A stretch of 50,357 nt of DNA from Prevotella sp. UBA7764 (GTDB lineage Bacteria; Bacteroidota; Bacteroidia; Bacteroidales; Bacteroidaceae), in assembly GCA_002481295.1 (NCBI GenBank), contig DLDU01000004.1, forward strand, positions 1 to 50,357, in the 5' to 3' direction. The notes below the pieces were generated by a model that searched no databases, was not told where the DNA came from, and was given only the letters and a program-made list of their open reading frames with translations. Each line of letters begins with the position of its first letter. Positions within the stretch are counted from its first letter, which is position 1. The position numbers and the translations under genes were made by a program. Positions 1 to 8,329 of the stretch are shown here, one piece after another.

Positions 1-11
1 CTTCAATAGGT

Positions 12-50
12 ACCTCCCTTTGTTCTCATGCAAGACAAAGGGAGGTTTTG
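12..50 (+). terminator. Rho-independent terminator at the left edge
   Basis: Twelve-base arms at 12-23 and 35-46 (ACCTCCCTTTGT and its complement) form a perfect hairpin followed by TTTG TT. It would end transcription of a plus-strand gene lying left of the window. The gene itself is not visible. Confidence 0.75.
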
Positions 51-229
51 TTATGTATTGGCAGACTACAGTATTTTAAATGCTTAATGATAAACATTTT
101 GCTGAAATTGTTTTGCAGTCTGACATTATAGCTATAAATTTGTACTATCAATCTCAGCCCTGTGATCTTCGAATACCGTTGCTCTGGGGTGTGGAGTTTC
201 ATTACAATATTAAAATACAAACTAATAAT

Positions 230-991
230 ATGCAACTGATACTTGCCAGTGCCAAAATCATGAGAACCGCAGACAGCGGACTGGCTCCTACAATGACGAC
301 GCCCATCTTTGACGACGCGGCACGCCGCTTGGCGTTGGAACTTTCCCAATGGTCAGTCACCGACCTCGCCAAGGCTTTGCACTGTAGCGCGGCCATTGCC
401 TTGGAGAATCATCAGCGTTTTCAGCAGTTCATGGTGGATGAGAGCAATATACCCGCTATTCTCGCCTACTATGGTCAAGCCTACAAGCATCTTCGTGCGG
501 ACGAGTTTTCAGCTGATGATTTTCGTTTTGCTCAGAATCATTTGCTGATTCTATCTTTTCTTTATGGCATCTTGCGTCCCTTGGACGGCATACATCTCTA
601 CCGGTTGGAAGGCAAGGTAAAGTTGCAAACTACAGACGGCAAGACGCTCTTTGCATGGTGGAGAGAGCGGCTCACCGACTGCCTTATTGATCGTGTCAAA
701 GCCGATGATGGCGTATTGCTCCATCTGGCTACCGAGGAGTTTGAGCATCTTTTTGACTGGAAGCGCGTGGAGAAAGAGGTAAGAGTCGTGAAGCCGTACT
801 TCTATATAGACCAAGGATCTCAATTCAAGATCGTGGCGATGTTTGCCAAAGGATGCCGTGGCGGAATGGCCCGCTTTGTGATTCGAAACCAGATCAACGA
901 CCTGCAAGCGCTCAAAGCTTTTAATGAGGATGGCTTTATTTACAATCCTCGATTGGGCGACGAAAACCATCCCCATTTCATCAAAGCATGA
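230..991 (+). CDS. yaaA: YaaA/UPF0246 family peroxide stress protein
   Basis: A 253-residue protein of the YaaA (DUF328) family, cytoplasmic proteins that in Escherichia coli limit intracellular iron damage during hydrogen peroxide stress. The N-terminus MQLILASAKIM and the central segment LSFLYGILRPLDG followed by YRLE are family hallmarks, as is the late segment with a run of small and basic residues (CRGGMARFVI). The frame stays open upstream to 80, but family length and the start of similarity point to the ATG at 230. It stands alone between a terminator and a small unknown gene. Identity is firm; the stress role is carried over from E. coli. Confidence 0.88.
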   Translation: MQLILASAKIMRTADSGLAPTMTTPIFDDAARRLALELSQWSVTDLAKALHCSAAIALENHQRFQQFMVDESNIPAILAYYGQAYKHLRADEFSADDFRFAQNHLLILSFLYGILRPLDGIHLYRLEGKVKLQTTDGKTLFAWWRERLTDCLIDRVKADDGVLLHLATEEFEHLFDWKRVEKEVRVVKPYFYIDQGSQFKIVAMFAKGCRGGMARFVIRNQINDLQALKAFNEDGFIYNPRLGDENHPHFIKA

Positions 992-1061
992 TCATGCATG
1001 ATCGATAGCAAAGGATCAGGGACAAAGGTAAGGCGCGACCATTGACAATTAACTGTTTTTT

Positions 1062-1093
1062 CTTGGTTCTTGTGGTATTTTTCTTTAACTTTG
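1062..1093 (+). promoter_or_regulatory. Bacteroidetes-type promoter of the small gene at 1098
   Basis: TAACTTTG at 1086-1093 matches the -7 box TAnnTTTG; CTTG at 1062-1065, 20 nt upstream, is an imperfect -33 box. The -7 box ends only 4 nt before the ATG at 1098, so the transcript would be leaderless or nearly so, or the true start lies further in. Confidence 0.5.
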
Positions 1094-1097
1094 CAGC

Positions 1098-1358
1098 ATG
1101 AAAGATAGTATACGTGCAGAGGTGACGACATTTTTCCGGACCTTTGCTTTACAGGTTTTGCAGCAAGCTCATGTCGATCCCAACGATCCACGTGGGATGA
1201 AACTTGCATTGCTCGATCATTACGAAGAGATCTACCCACGGTTCTCTCTCACCCCTGTGTTCCACGCATGTTACAAGAAAGCAGGACATGCCAAGATGGT
1301 GGAAGAGTACCGCCGCTGCTTTTCGATGTTGCTTGTGGGGCGTTTGCCGGAATATTAG
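1098..1358 (+). CDS. Small hypothetical protein (86 aa)
   Basis: An 86-residue protein that I do not recognise. It is soluble in composition, without a signal peptide or membrane segment, and looks helical, with aromatic and basic residues spread through it (for example HYEEIYPRFSL and YRRCFSMLL). A -7 promoter box sits immediately before the ATG, which supports a real gene, and codon use resembles the neighbours. An internal ATG (residue 34) is possible if the transcript begins at or after the first ATG. It lies 69 bp before the sugar transporter and could share its transcript. No function can be assigned. Confidence 0.6.
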   Translation: MKDSIRAEVTTFFRTFALQVLQQAHVDPNDPRGMKLALLDHYEEIYPRFSLTPVFHACYKKAGHAKMVEEYRRCFSMLLVGRLPEY

Positions 1359-1427
1359 ACATAAGTATTTTCCATCTTTCACTCGTATAAACAAAAGGAA
1401 TATTAACTAAAAACATAAATTAGAGAA

Positions 1428-2759
1428 ATGCAAGAAAACTATCAGAAAGGGCGTTCTATCGCCATCGTGGCCATGATCTTCCTCTTCGGAATGATCGCCT
1501 TTGTCACGAATCTCGCCGCTCCTATCGGTGTCATCTGGAAAAACCAGCCGGCACTCGAAGGCTCCAACACACTGGGAATGCTTGGCAACATGATGAACTT
1601 CCTGGCTTATCTGTTTATGGGCATTCCTTCCGGAAAGATGCTGCAACGCATCGGCTATAAGAAAACTGCCTTGGTGGCTGTTGCCTTTGGCTTCGCTGGC
1701 GTGTTCATCCAGTTTCTTTCCGGTCAGCTGTTCACCCATAGTTTGTTGATGGGTCTGCCCACCAACTTCTATGTCTACTTGCTCGGTGCCTTTGTGGCTG
1801 GCATTTCGGTGTGCATGCTCAACACCGTTGTCAACCCTATGCTCAACCTACTTGGTGGTGGCGGAAAGAAAGGCAACCAGTTGCTGCAAATCGGTGGTAC
1901 GCTCAACTCCTTCATGGGCACGCTCACTCCGATGCTCGTTGGCGCGCTCATCGGCACAGTGACAAAGGACACAGCCATCAGCGATGTCAACATCGTGCTC
2001 TATCTGGCAATGGGTATCTTTGCTGCTACATTTATCATCCTCAGTTTCATCCCCATCGCTGATCCCGAAAGCAACAACACCGAGGGCGTGACCTTTGAGC
2101 ACTCTCCCTTCTATTTCCGTCATTTCACGTTGGGTGTAATCGCCATTTTCCTCTATGTCGGTACAGAGGTGGGCATCCCCGGCACGCTTAATTTCTTCCT
2201 TAGTGACACGTCAGCGTCGGGTGCAGGACTGAATGTGGCAACCGCTGCGACGATCGGCGGCTTCGCTGCCGGCACCTATTGGCTGCTGATGCTTGTGGGT
2301 CGTTTTGTTGCCGGCTTGATTGGCTCCAAGGTTTCCAGTCGTGTGATGATGGGTACCACCAATGCCATCGGTGTCTGTCTGATCATCACCGCCATGGTAC
2401 TTCCCAAGACCGTCACGGGAGCTATCCCAGTATTCACCGGTTCCGGCTTCGAGATGACAGAGTTGCCGTTGAGTGCCATCCTGCTCGTCTGCTGTGGTCT
2501 CTGCACTTCCGTGATGTGGAGCTGCACATTCAACCTTGCTACTGAAGGCTTGGGCAAATACACTGCAGCCGCCAGTGGCATCTTCATGACGATGGTTGTT
2601 GGTGGCGGCATTCTGCCGATGGTGCAGAACGCTATCGCCGATGTGGCCGGATACATGGTGTCGTATGTGGTACCTCTCGTGGCAATGTGCTACATGTTCT
2701 TCTATGCGCTTTGGGGATCCCGCATCGTCAATAAGGAGGCCAGCGAAGCACAGGCATAA
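1428..2759 (+). CDS. MFS sugar transporter, FucP/GluP-like (FHS family)
   Basis: A 443-residue inner-membrane protein with about twelve hydrophobic segments and no signal peptide. The segment after the fourth helix, with VVNPMLNLLGGGGKKGNQLL followed by GGTLNSFMGTLTPMLVG, is typical of the fucose-galactose-glucose:H+ symporter family. Members carry monosaccharides such as L-fucose, glucose or galactose into the cell with protons; the exact sugar cannot be read from sequence. It stands 69 bp downstream of the small unknown gene and is closed by a strong terminator. No catabolic enzyme adjoins it, so a link to the fucose genes at 8-11 kb would be guesswork. Confidence 0.85.
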   Translation: MQENYQKGRSIAIVAMIFLFGMIAFVTNLAAPIGVIWKNQPALEGSNTLGMLGNMMNFLAYLFMGIPSGKMLQRIGYKKTALVAVAFGFAGVFIQFLSGQLFTHSLLMGLPTNFYVYLLGAFVAGISVCMLNTVVNPMLNLLGGGGKKGNQLLQIGGTLNSFMGTLTPMLVGALIGTVTKDTAISDVNIVLYLAMGIFAATFIILSFIPIADPESNNTEGVTFEHSPFYFRHFTLGVIAIFLYVGTEVGIPGTLNFFLSDTSASGAGLNVATAATIGGFAAGTYWLLMLVGRFVAGLIGSKVSSRVMMGTTNAIGVCLIITAMVLPKTVTGAIPVFTGSGFEMTELPLSAILLVCCGLCTSVMWSCTFNLATEGLGKYTAAASGIFMTMVVGGGILPMVQNAIADVAGYMVSYVVPLVAMCYMFFYALWGSRIVNKEASEAQA

Positions 2760-2805
2760 ACAAGGGAAAGACGCTTCAGAACTGTCTGGAGAATCCAATA
2801 TACGC

Positions 2806-2840
2806 GAAGAGGCCGGGGCAATCACTGCTCCGGCCTCTTC
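2806..2840 (+). terminator. Terminator after the sugar transporter
   Basis: Perfect 11-bp arms GAAGAGGCCGG (2806-2816) and CCGGCCTCTTC (2830-2840), followed by TTCCTGTT. Located 46 bp past the transporter stop. Confidence 0.75.
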
Positions 2841-3070
2841 TTCCTGTTACCTGATTAGAGTTCGATCTAAATGGTAAAATCTAAGTTACTCCCTTATCAT
2901 ACAATTGTCTTGACCATAATAATTATAGAAACCTAAAAATCTCTTTGATCTTTTACTGTTGCAAAGATACGCAATCCCGTTGGAAGCATAGCTTTTTGTT
3001 CAGTAAACCACCACATCCGTTCAGCGAACGGAAGAGAAAACATGCAAAAAGTGCCCCCCTATCACCAAAA
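2841..3070. other. Gene-free interval with an orphan -7 box
   Basis: No coding signal on either strand. CAAAGATA at 2962-2969 reads TATCTTTG on the minus strand, a good -7 box, but no TTTG is found at the right distance and nothing lies downstream except the 3' end of the transporter in antisense. A short palindrome, CCGTTCAGCGAACGG, lies at about 3017-3031. Possibly the remains of a lost gene's promoter. Confidence 0.4.
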
Positions 3071-3103
3071 GAGGAAGTGTCAACGCTGTGTTGACACTCC
3101 CTC
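3071..3103 (-). terminator. Terminator after RNase G gene
   Basis: AGTGTCAAC (3076-3084) pairs with GTTGACACT (3090-3098), flanked by GAGG/CCTC. On the minus strand the stem is followed by TTTTGG. It lies about 40 bp past the RNase G stop. Confidence 0.7.
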
Positions 3104-3144
3104 TTGATGGGTTGTGCGGTTGGGTCCGTGATGCGGACCGTCCG

Positions 3145-4719
3145 TTACTTGGTTTCTATCTCTTCCTTCATGTCGAGATACTCACCCTTTGCGTCGTAGA
3201 ACTCATACTGCAGGAAGGCGAGCTTCTGAGAAGGAATGATGTGCACACCGAATCCGTATTTCATCTGCCACTTGCGCTTGAGGCTCATGATGCCCTGGTT
3301 GATGTAGGCAGCGACATAGGGATGAACGTGGAGATAGAACTTCTTGATGCCTATCTTGTTGACCAGGCGGTCGATTTTTCCTTCGAGCTGGTCGGTGAAG
3401 AGGATGCTTGACTTGATCTTTCCGGTACCGTTGCAGGTGGGACACGTCTCTTCCACGTTGACGTCCATTGCCGGACGCACGCGCTGACGGGTGATCTGCA
3501 TCAGTCCGAATTTGCTCAGTGGCAGAATGTTGTGGCGGGCGCGGTCCTTCTGCATGTTCTTGCACATGCGCTCATAGAGCAGTTGCCGGTCCTCAGCCAG
3601 GTTCATGTCGATGAAGTCGACCACGATGATTCCTCCCATATCACGCAGTCGCAGTTGGCGTGCCAACTCGTCGGCAGCCCCGAGGTTGGTGTCGAGAGCC
3701 GTGCCTTCCTGGCCTTTTTCGTTCTTTGATCTGTTGCCACTGTTGACATCCACAACGTGCATGGCTTCGGTGTGCTCAATGATGAGATAAGCACCGTGGG
3801 CATAGTTCACGGTCTTGCCGAAGCTGGCTTTAATCTGTTTGGTGACGTTGAAATTGTCGAAGATGGGCACCTTTCCGGTATAGCGCTTGACGATACCTGC
3901 CTTTTCAGGGGCGATGAGTGCCACATAATCCTTCACTTCATGGAACACGTTATCGTCGTTGACAAAAATATTCTCGTAGCTGGGATTAAACAAATCGCGC
4001 AGCAAGGCAACGGCCCTGCTGGTCTCTTCGTAGACGAGTTGCGGGCGCTGCTGGGTCTTTTGCACCTTGGTGATGGCATCCATCCATCGCTTGTACAGGA
4101 TCTTCAGCTCGCCGTCGAGCTCGGCTACGCGCTTGCCTTCAGCTACGGTTCTGACGATGACACCGCAGTTCTTGGGTTTGATGCTGTGGATGAGTTGCTT
4201 GAGTCTTGCTCTTTCTTCACCGCTTTTGATCTTGGAGGATACAGAGACCTTGTCGCCAAAGGGCAGCAAGACGAGATAGCGGCCGGCAAAGCTCAGCTCG
4301 CCCGTCAAGCGCGGACCCTTGGTGGAGATAGGCTCCTTGACAATCTGCACGAGCACTTCCTGTCCCTGTTTGAGCGTCTGCTGCACGCTGCCGTCCTTTT
4401 GCAGGTCGGGCAGGCGCGTGGCTTTGTCAAAGGGGAAGAGGCGCCGGCGGTCGCTCTGTATCTGCTTGAGATACTTAGCGTAGGAATTAAACTGACTACC
4501 TAAGTCAAGATAATGCAAGAAAGCGTCACGCTCATACCCTACGTCGACAAAACTGGCGTTGAGGCCCGGCATGAGCTTCTTCACCTTTGCGACGTAGATG
4601 TTGCCCACAGAGAAGTTGGCCGAGCGGGGCTCGTTCTGGTATTCTACCAGTCGTTTGTCCTCGAGCAGGGCGATGGAGATCTCTTTTGGCTTGACGTCAA
4701 TGATTACTTCGCTTGTCAT
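3145..4719 (-). CDS. rng: Ribonuclease G/E family endoribonuclease
   Basis: A 524-residue Rne/Rng-family single-strand endoribonuclease, acting in rRNA maturation and mRNA decay. An S1 RNA-binding domain lies at about residues 37-125 (VGNIYVAKVKKLMPGLNASF). The catalytic DNase I-like part holds the two magnesium-binding aspartates in MHVVDVNSGN and GGIIVVDFIDM. The zinc-link cysteines that join protomers are in CPTCNGTG. Length is near E. coli RNase G (489 aa), and the long unstructured degradosome tail of RNase E is absent. It lies 80 bp downstream of the 29-residue ribosomal-type gene and the HU gene on the same strand, with a terminator between. Confidence 0.95.
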   Translation of the reverse strand: MTSEVIIDVKPKEISIALLEDKRLVEYQNEPRSANFSVGNIYVAKVKKLMPGLNASFVDVGYERDAFLHYLDLGSQFNSYAKYLKQIQSDRRRLFPFDKATRLPDLQKDGSVQQTLKQGQEVLVQIVKEPISTKGPRLTGELSFAGRYLVLLPFGDKVSVSSKIKSGEERARLKQLIHSIKPKNCGVIVRTVAEGKRVAELDGELKILYKRWMDAITKVQKTQQRPQLVYEETSRAVALLRDLFNPSYENIFVNDDNVFHEVKDYVALIAPEKAGIVKRYTGKVPIFDNFNVTKQIKASFGKTVNYAHGAYLIIEHTEAMHVVDVNSGNRSKNEKGQEGTALDTNLGAADELARQLRLRDMGGIIVVDFIDMNLAEDRQLLYERMCKNMQKDRARHNILPLSKFGLMQITRQRVRPAMDVNVEETCPTCNGTGKIKSSILFTDQLEGKIDRLVNKIGIKKFYLHVHPYVAAYINQGIMSLKRKWQMKYGFGVHIIPSQKLAFLQYEFYDAKGEYLDMKEEIETK

Positions 4720-4750
4720 CTCTTGGTGTTTTAGTAGGGTTAAAAAGCAA

Positions 4751-4776
4751 GGGGCACACCACGAAAGGCGTGCCCC
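4751..4776 (-). terminator. Terminator after the 29-residue ribosomal-type gene
   Basis: GGGGCACACC and GGCGTGCCCC pair over ten bases with one mismatch around ACGAAA. On the minus strand this is followed by TTGCTTTTTAA, a good U-tract. It separates the small gene from RNase G. Confidence 0.75.
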
Positions 4777-4799
4777 CTCTCAAGAACAGTCGCCTGAGC

Positions 4800-4889
4800 T
4801 TACTTGCTCTTGTGGCGGTTCTTACGTAATCTCTTTTTACGCTTATGCGTAGCCATCTTGTGGCCTTTCTTCTTTTTTCCGTTTGGCAT
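4800..4889 (-). CDS. 29-residue basic protein, AURKAIP1/COX24-domain (mS38/bS22-like)
   Basis: The minus strand encodes MPNGKKKKGHKMATHKRKKR followed by LRKNRHKSK and a TAA stop, 29 residues of which more than half are Lys, Arg or His. The pattern of a short basic head, K-M-x-x-H-K-R-K-K-R and a basic tail matches the small Bacteroidetes proteins annotated as AURKAIP1/COX24-domain proteins. These resemble mitochondrial mS38 and mycobacterial bS22, which bind 16S rRNA near the decoding centre. Its own terminator and its position between HU and RNase G support a real, probably highly expressed gene. The ribosomal role is inferred from family resemblance. Confidence 0.85.
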   Translation of the reverse strand: MPNGKKKKGHKMATHKRKKRLRKNRHKSK

Positions 4890-4956
4890 GGTAAAATGTT
4901 TTAAAAGTTGTGTATAATACAGTTTTGTTTGTCTTTCTCAGTGTAGTGTGATGGGC

Positions 4957-5238
4957 TTACTCGCCTTTCATATCTTCTACGAAAGCCTTGGCGGGCTTGA
5001 AGCTCGGCAGGTCGTGGGCGGCAATGGTGATCGTGGTGTTCTTGCCAATGTCGCGGGCTGTCTTGGCAGCGCGATGCTTGATGATGAAGCTGCCGAAACC
5101 GCGGAGATATACGTTCTCTTTCTTGTCGAGCATGCAACGCTTTACGCACTCCATGAAGCTCTCCACTACTGCGGCCACTTCTTTCTTTTGCAATCCTGTC
5201 TGCTCAGTAATCTCACTGATGATATCTGCTTTTGTCAT
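4957..5238 (-). CDS. HU/IHF-family DNA-binding protein
   Basis: A 93-residue histone-like protein that bends DNA and compacts the nucleoid. The N-terminal helical part MTKADIISEITEQTGLQKKE is the HU dimerisation region. The signature region starts at LRGFGSFIIKHRAAKTARD, followed by the DNA-intercalating arm and the closing PSFKPAKAF. Full HU length, one copy, with a -7 promoter box upstream. It precedes the 29-residue ribosomal-type gene. Whether it acts as HU or as one half of an IHF-like pair cannot be decided from sequence. Confidence 0.95.
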   Translation of the reverse strand: MTKADIISEITEQTGLQKKEVAAVVESFMECVKRCMLDKKENVYLRGFGSFIIKHRAAKTARDIGKNTTITIAAHDLPSFKPAKAFVEDMKGE

Positions 5239-5303
5239 GGTGTTGATATACTTTTCTTTTATTATATGAATGTCAACGTGTTAGCCCTTTTTCTTAGGGT
5301 ATG

Positions 5304-5311
5304 CAAAGTTA
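5304..5311 (-). promoter_or_regulatory. -7 promoter box of the HU gene
   Basis: CAAAGTTA on the plus strand is TAACTTTG on the minus strand, a full match to TAnnTTTG, 66 bp upstream of the HU ATG. The -33 region shows only TTTC, so the upstream box is weak. Confidence 0.55.
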
Positions 5312-5457
5312 CAAGTTTTTCGTGTGATACGGAAATTTATTGCAATGTTTTTTTCTTTTTGCGGCGTTTTTGTGCGCTTGATAGTAGCCTCACCCCCTTC
5401 CCCCTCTCCAAAGGAGAGGAGAGTAATTACCTTCAAGGGTATTAAGAGGGTATTCGA

Positions 5458-5551
5458 ATTCCCTCCCCTTGGGGAGGGTTAGGGAAGGGCTCGAGGGTTA
5501 GGGAAGGGCTCCATTCCCTCCCCTTGGGGAGGGTTAGGGAAGGGCTCGAGG
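5458..5551. repeat. Two exact 39-bp direct repeats rich in CCTCCCC/GGGGAGG
   Basis: The 39 bases at 5458-5496 recur without change at 5513-5551. The unit contains the palindrome CCCTCCCCTTGGGGAGGG followed by TTAGGGAAGGGC. A diverged piece (CCCCCTTCCCCCTCTCC, about 5392-5408) lies just upstream. The array fills the gap between the AmpG-like gene end and the HU promoter. The palindromes could also end transcription, but no U-tract is present. Confidence 0.85.
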
Positions 5552-5565
5552 TTTGCTATCATTCC

Positions 5566-6888
5566 TTAATGCTTCTTGCCATATTCCGGCTCGATCTTGC
5601 GGCGAACGAGCATGGTCATCACTACAGTGGCGAGGCAGCAGGCCATCACCATCCAGAAGAAGTCGCGGTAGCCGATGGCCTCCTCGATGTAGCCGGCAAC
5701 GAGACCGGGGAGCATCATGCTCAAGGCCATGAACGCTGTGCAGATGGCGTAGTGGGCGGTGACATACTTGCCTTCTGAGAAGTGCATCATGTAGAGCATG
5801 TAGGCCGTGAAGCCGAAGCCGTAGCCAAACTGCTCTATGGCGACGCACGTGCTGATGACTACAAGGTCGTGGGGCAGGCAGATGCTCAGATAGACAAACG
5901 TGGCGCAGGGCAGTGTCATGCTGGCGGCCATGGTCCATAAGGCTTTCTTCAGTCCCCAGCGCGAGGCTGCGATACCGCCGATGATGCCGCCTACGGTGAG
6001 CGCGATGACGCCGATGGTGCCATAGACGATGCCTACGGTGTCGGTGTCGAGAGCTAAGCCGCCCGTCGCCGTCGTGCCGAGCAGAAAGGGATTGACCATC
6101 TTCAGCAGGAAGGCCTCGGGCAGACGGTAGAGCAACATGAACACGATGGCAAGCCATACACCGGGCTTGTGGAAGTAGGTGTAGAAGGTATGACCGAACT
6201 CACTCAGCACTTCTCCGAAGGTCTGTGGCTTGCCATCTGCCGTGCGCTGCGCGTCTCTCCCCGGCTTGGGGAGCGCAAAGGTGTGGTAGAGGGAGATGAC
6301 GGTGAACAGTGCGGCGGTGATGCCCATGGTCACTTGCCATGACATGGGGATGTTGCCGCTACTCTTTTCCAGGCTTCCGGCGATGTACACGAGGACTCCT
6401 TGACCGAAGATCGACGAGAGCCGATAGAACGTGGAGCGGATGCCAACAAAGAAACTCTGCTTGTCCTCGCTCAGCGCGAGCATGTAGAAACCGTCGGCCG
6501 CGATGTCGTGCGTGGCAGAGGCGAAAGCGGTGATGATGAAGAGCAACAGCGTGATGGTGAACAGGTTGATGGGCGTGTGCCCTGAGGCGATGACCGCCGC
6601 AGACGGGTGCGGGATGGTCAGCGTCAGCAGGATGAACGCAGCACTCATCAGCAGCTGCATGGCAAGGATCCACCACCGCTTGGTCTTGATGATGTCGACA
6701 AACGGACTCCACAGTGGCTTGATGGTCCACGGCAGATAGAGCAGACTGGTGAAGAGTGCCATCTCGCCGTTGGGCACGCCCATCTTGGTGAACATCGTCA
6801 CGCTGATGTTGTTCACGATGAAATAGGGTATGCCTTCGGCGAAGTAGAGCGTGGGCACCCACCACCAAGGTGATTGTGGGTGCTTCAT
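5566..6888 (-). CDS. AmpG/PAT-family MFS transporter
   Basis: A 440-residue inner-membrane protein with about twelve hydrophobic segments. The N-terminus [20 protein letters not shown], then [14 protein letters not shown], is the hallmark of the AmpG/acetyl-CoA transporter (PAT) branch of the major facilitator superfamily. AmpG in enterobacteria imports anhydro-muropeptides for cell-wall recycling; Bacteroidetes have several paralogues and the substrate here is not certain. The start overlaps the stop of the glycosyltransferase by four bases (ATGA), so the two are translationally coupled and share a transcript with GDP-fucose synthase. Confidence 0.85.
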   Translation of the reverse strand: MKHPQSPWWWVPTLYFAEGIPYFIVNNISVTMFTKMGVPNGEMALFTSLLYLPWTIKPLWSPFVDIIKTKRWWILAMQLLMSAAFILLTLTIPHPSAAVIASGHTPINLFTITLLLFIITAFASATHDIAADGFYMLALSEDKQSFFVGIRSTFYRLSSIFGQGVLVYIAGSLEKSSGNIPMSWQVTMGITAALFTVISLYHTFALPKPGRDAQRTADGKPQTFGEVLSEFGHTFYTYFHKPGVWLAIVFMLLYRLPEAFLLKMVNPFLLGTTATGGLALDTDTVGIVYGTIGVIALTVGGIIGGIAASRWGLKKALWTMAASMTLPCATFVYLSICLPHDLVVISTCVAIEQFGYGFGFTAYMLYMMHFSEGKYVTAHYAICTAFMALSMMLPGLVAGYIEEAIGYRDFFWMVMACCLATVVMTMLVRRKIEPEYGKKH

Positions 6889-8321
6889 TCGTCTTTCTCC
6901 TGCTTGTTCTGTGCGATGCGTGCCAAGAGCTCCCAGGTACGTATGCGATCCTTATAGGTGTTGTTGCGGTTTTCCTTCTCGATGCTCAGATCGCCGTCGG
7001 AGTTGTCGTCCCAGCGGCGGCAGTCGTAGACGACATCATAGATGCGTCCGATGCGGTAGCGACGGCTGATGGCAAGGCCGAGTGCATAGTCCTCTCCATA
7101 GAGCACGTTGGGAAGATTGATGGCGCGGGCCACGGGTGTGAAGAACGCACGGGGCGCTCCGAGTCCGTTGATGCGTAGGGCGTTGTTACGTCCGTTCTCC
7201 TGTGTCCACTCGCGATGATCGATGGTTCCGGGTGGCAGCGTGTTGAGATGGATGTCGGTCAGGCGGTAGGCACCGATGACCATAGCGCACTGTTGCGGGC
7301 GGAAAGCGTCGACGAGCTTTTGCAGACTGTCCGGTCCGGAATAGACATCGTCGGAGTCGAGCTGTACGATGAAACGTCCGCAGAGCGGATGGTGCAGTGC
7401 CATGTTCCATGCTCCACCCACGCCGATGTCGTTGCGGTCGGGTACGATGTGGACGAGACGGTCGTCGTCGATGGCGTCGATAGCCTCTGTCGTCCCGTCG
7501 GTGGAGTGGCATTCGGGTCCGTTCTCCACGACGAACACATTATATTTAAAGGAGGTCTGCTGGCTGAGCGCGGATTTCAGCGCGTCGCGGATTGTGCGGA
7601 TGCGGTTGCGTACGGGAATCATGATGCTCGCCTCTACGGGGAACTCGCCCTCGTCGAGGTCGACATTCTGGAACTGGGGAGCCAGGTAGGCACCCACCGC
7701 TTTGAGGTGTTCGGTGCAGGCCTGCTCCATCTCTATCTGTGAGGCACGGTTCTTCGGATCGACATAGTCGAAGAGCTTCTCGCCCGTCTTGCGTGTGTCG
7801 AGTTCCACTTCAGAGTAGAGGGGTTCGTTGATATGCTCGATACGGTATTTCTCCGAGAGCTTCAGACGCAGGTCGTAGAAGCCGGCGGCCCGGTAGTCAG
7901 CGGTCATGCGGGCGGCAGCGTCCTTCAGTGCGTCGGTGCGGAGGAGTACAACGGAACCGAAGTTGAAGTCGTCGCGCAGACTGCCCTGCTGGTAGTCGAT
8001 GACGGGTGCGTCCTTGCGTTTGCCGTCGGCGCTGACCTGATAGTGATCGGCGTAGACCATGCCGGCACCGGTGATGTCGGCAATCTGTACCATACGCTCC
8101 AGAGCGAGATAGCCCATGCGTATGTAGCTGTTCTTCAGAAAGACGAGCGTATAGGGGGTACGGGCCTCGTCGGCAATGCGGTGAACTGTCTTGGTGTCGC
8201 GGATATCGCCGTCGATGACGGTCACCTCGCCTACGAGGTCGAGGCTGCCGAGAGCCTCCACGTTGCGTTTGGTTTCCTCTTCGATACCTTTGGGTACGAA
8301 GCAATTGATGAGGGTATTCAT
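6885..8321 (-). CDS. Family 2 glycosyltransferase
   Basis: A 478-residue cytoplasmic protein. The GT2 domain occupies roughly residues 230-440: it opens with [18 protein letters not shown], shows the nucleotide-sugar metal site in [15 protein letters not shown], and has a late [20 protein letters not shown]. The first 220 residues look like a second, diverged GT-A-like fold ([20 protein letters not shown], then GMVYADHY), an inference from pattern only. It starts 8 bp after the GDP-fucose synthase stop and overlaps the AmpG-like start. This suggests a role in building a fucose-containing surface glycan or glycoprotein, but donor and acceptor are unknown. Confidence 0.85.
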   Translation of the reverse strand: MNTLINCFVPKGIEEETKRNVEALGSLDLVGEVTVIDGDIRDTKTVHRIADEARTPYTLVFLKNSYIRMGYLALERMVQIADITGAGMVYADHYQVSADGKRKDAPVIDYQQGSLRDDFNFGSVVLLRTDALKDAAARMTADYRAAGFYDLRLKLSEKYRIEHINEPLYSEVELDTRKTGEKLFDYVDPKNRASQIEMEQACTEHLKAVGAYLAPQFQNVDLDEGEFPVEASIMIPVRNRIRTIRDALKSALSQQTSFKYNVFVVENGPECHSTDGTTEAIDAIDDDRLVHIVPDRNDIGVGGAWNMALHHPLCGRFIVQLDSDDVYSGPDSLQKLVDAFRPQQCAMVIGAYRLTDIHLNTLPPGTIDHREWTQENGRNNALRINGLGAPRAFFTPVARAINLPNVLYGEDYALGLAISRRYRIGRIYDVVYDCRRWDDNSDGDLSIEKENRNNTYKDRIRTWELLARIAQNKQEKDE

Positions 8322-8329
8322 GTTTTACG

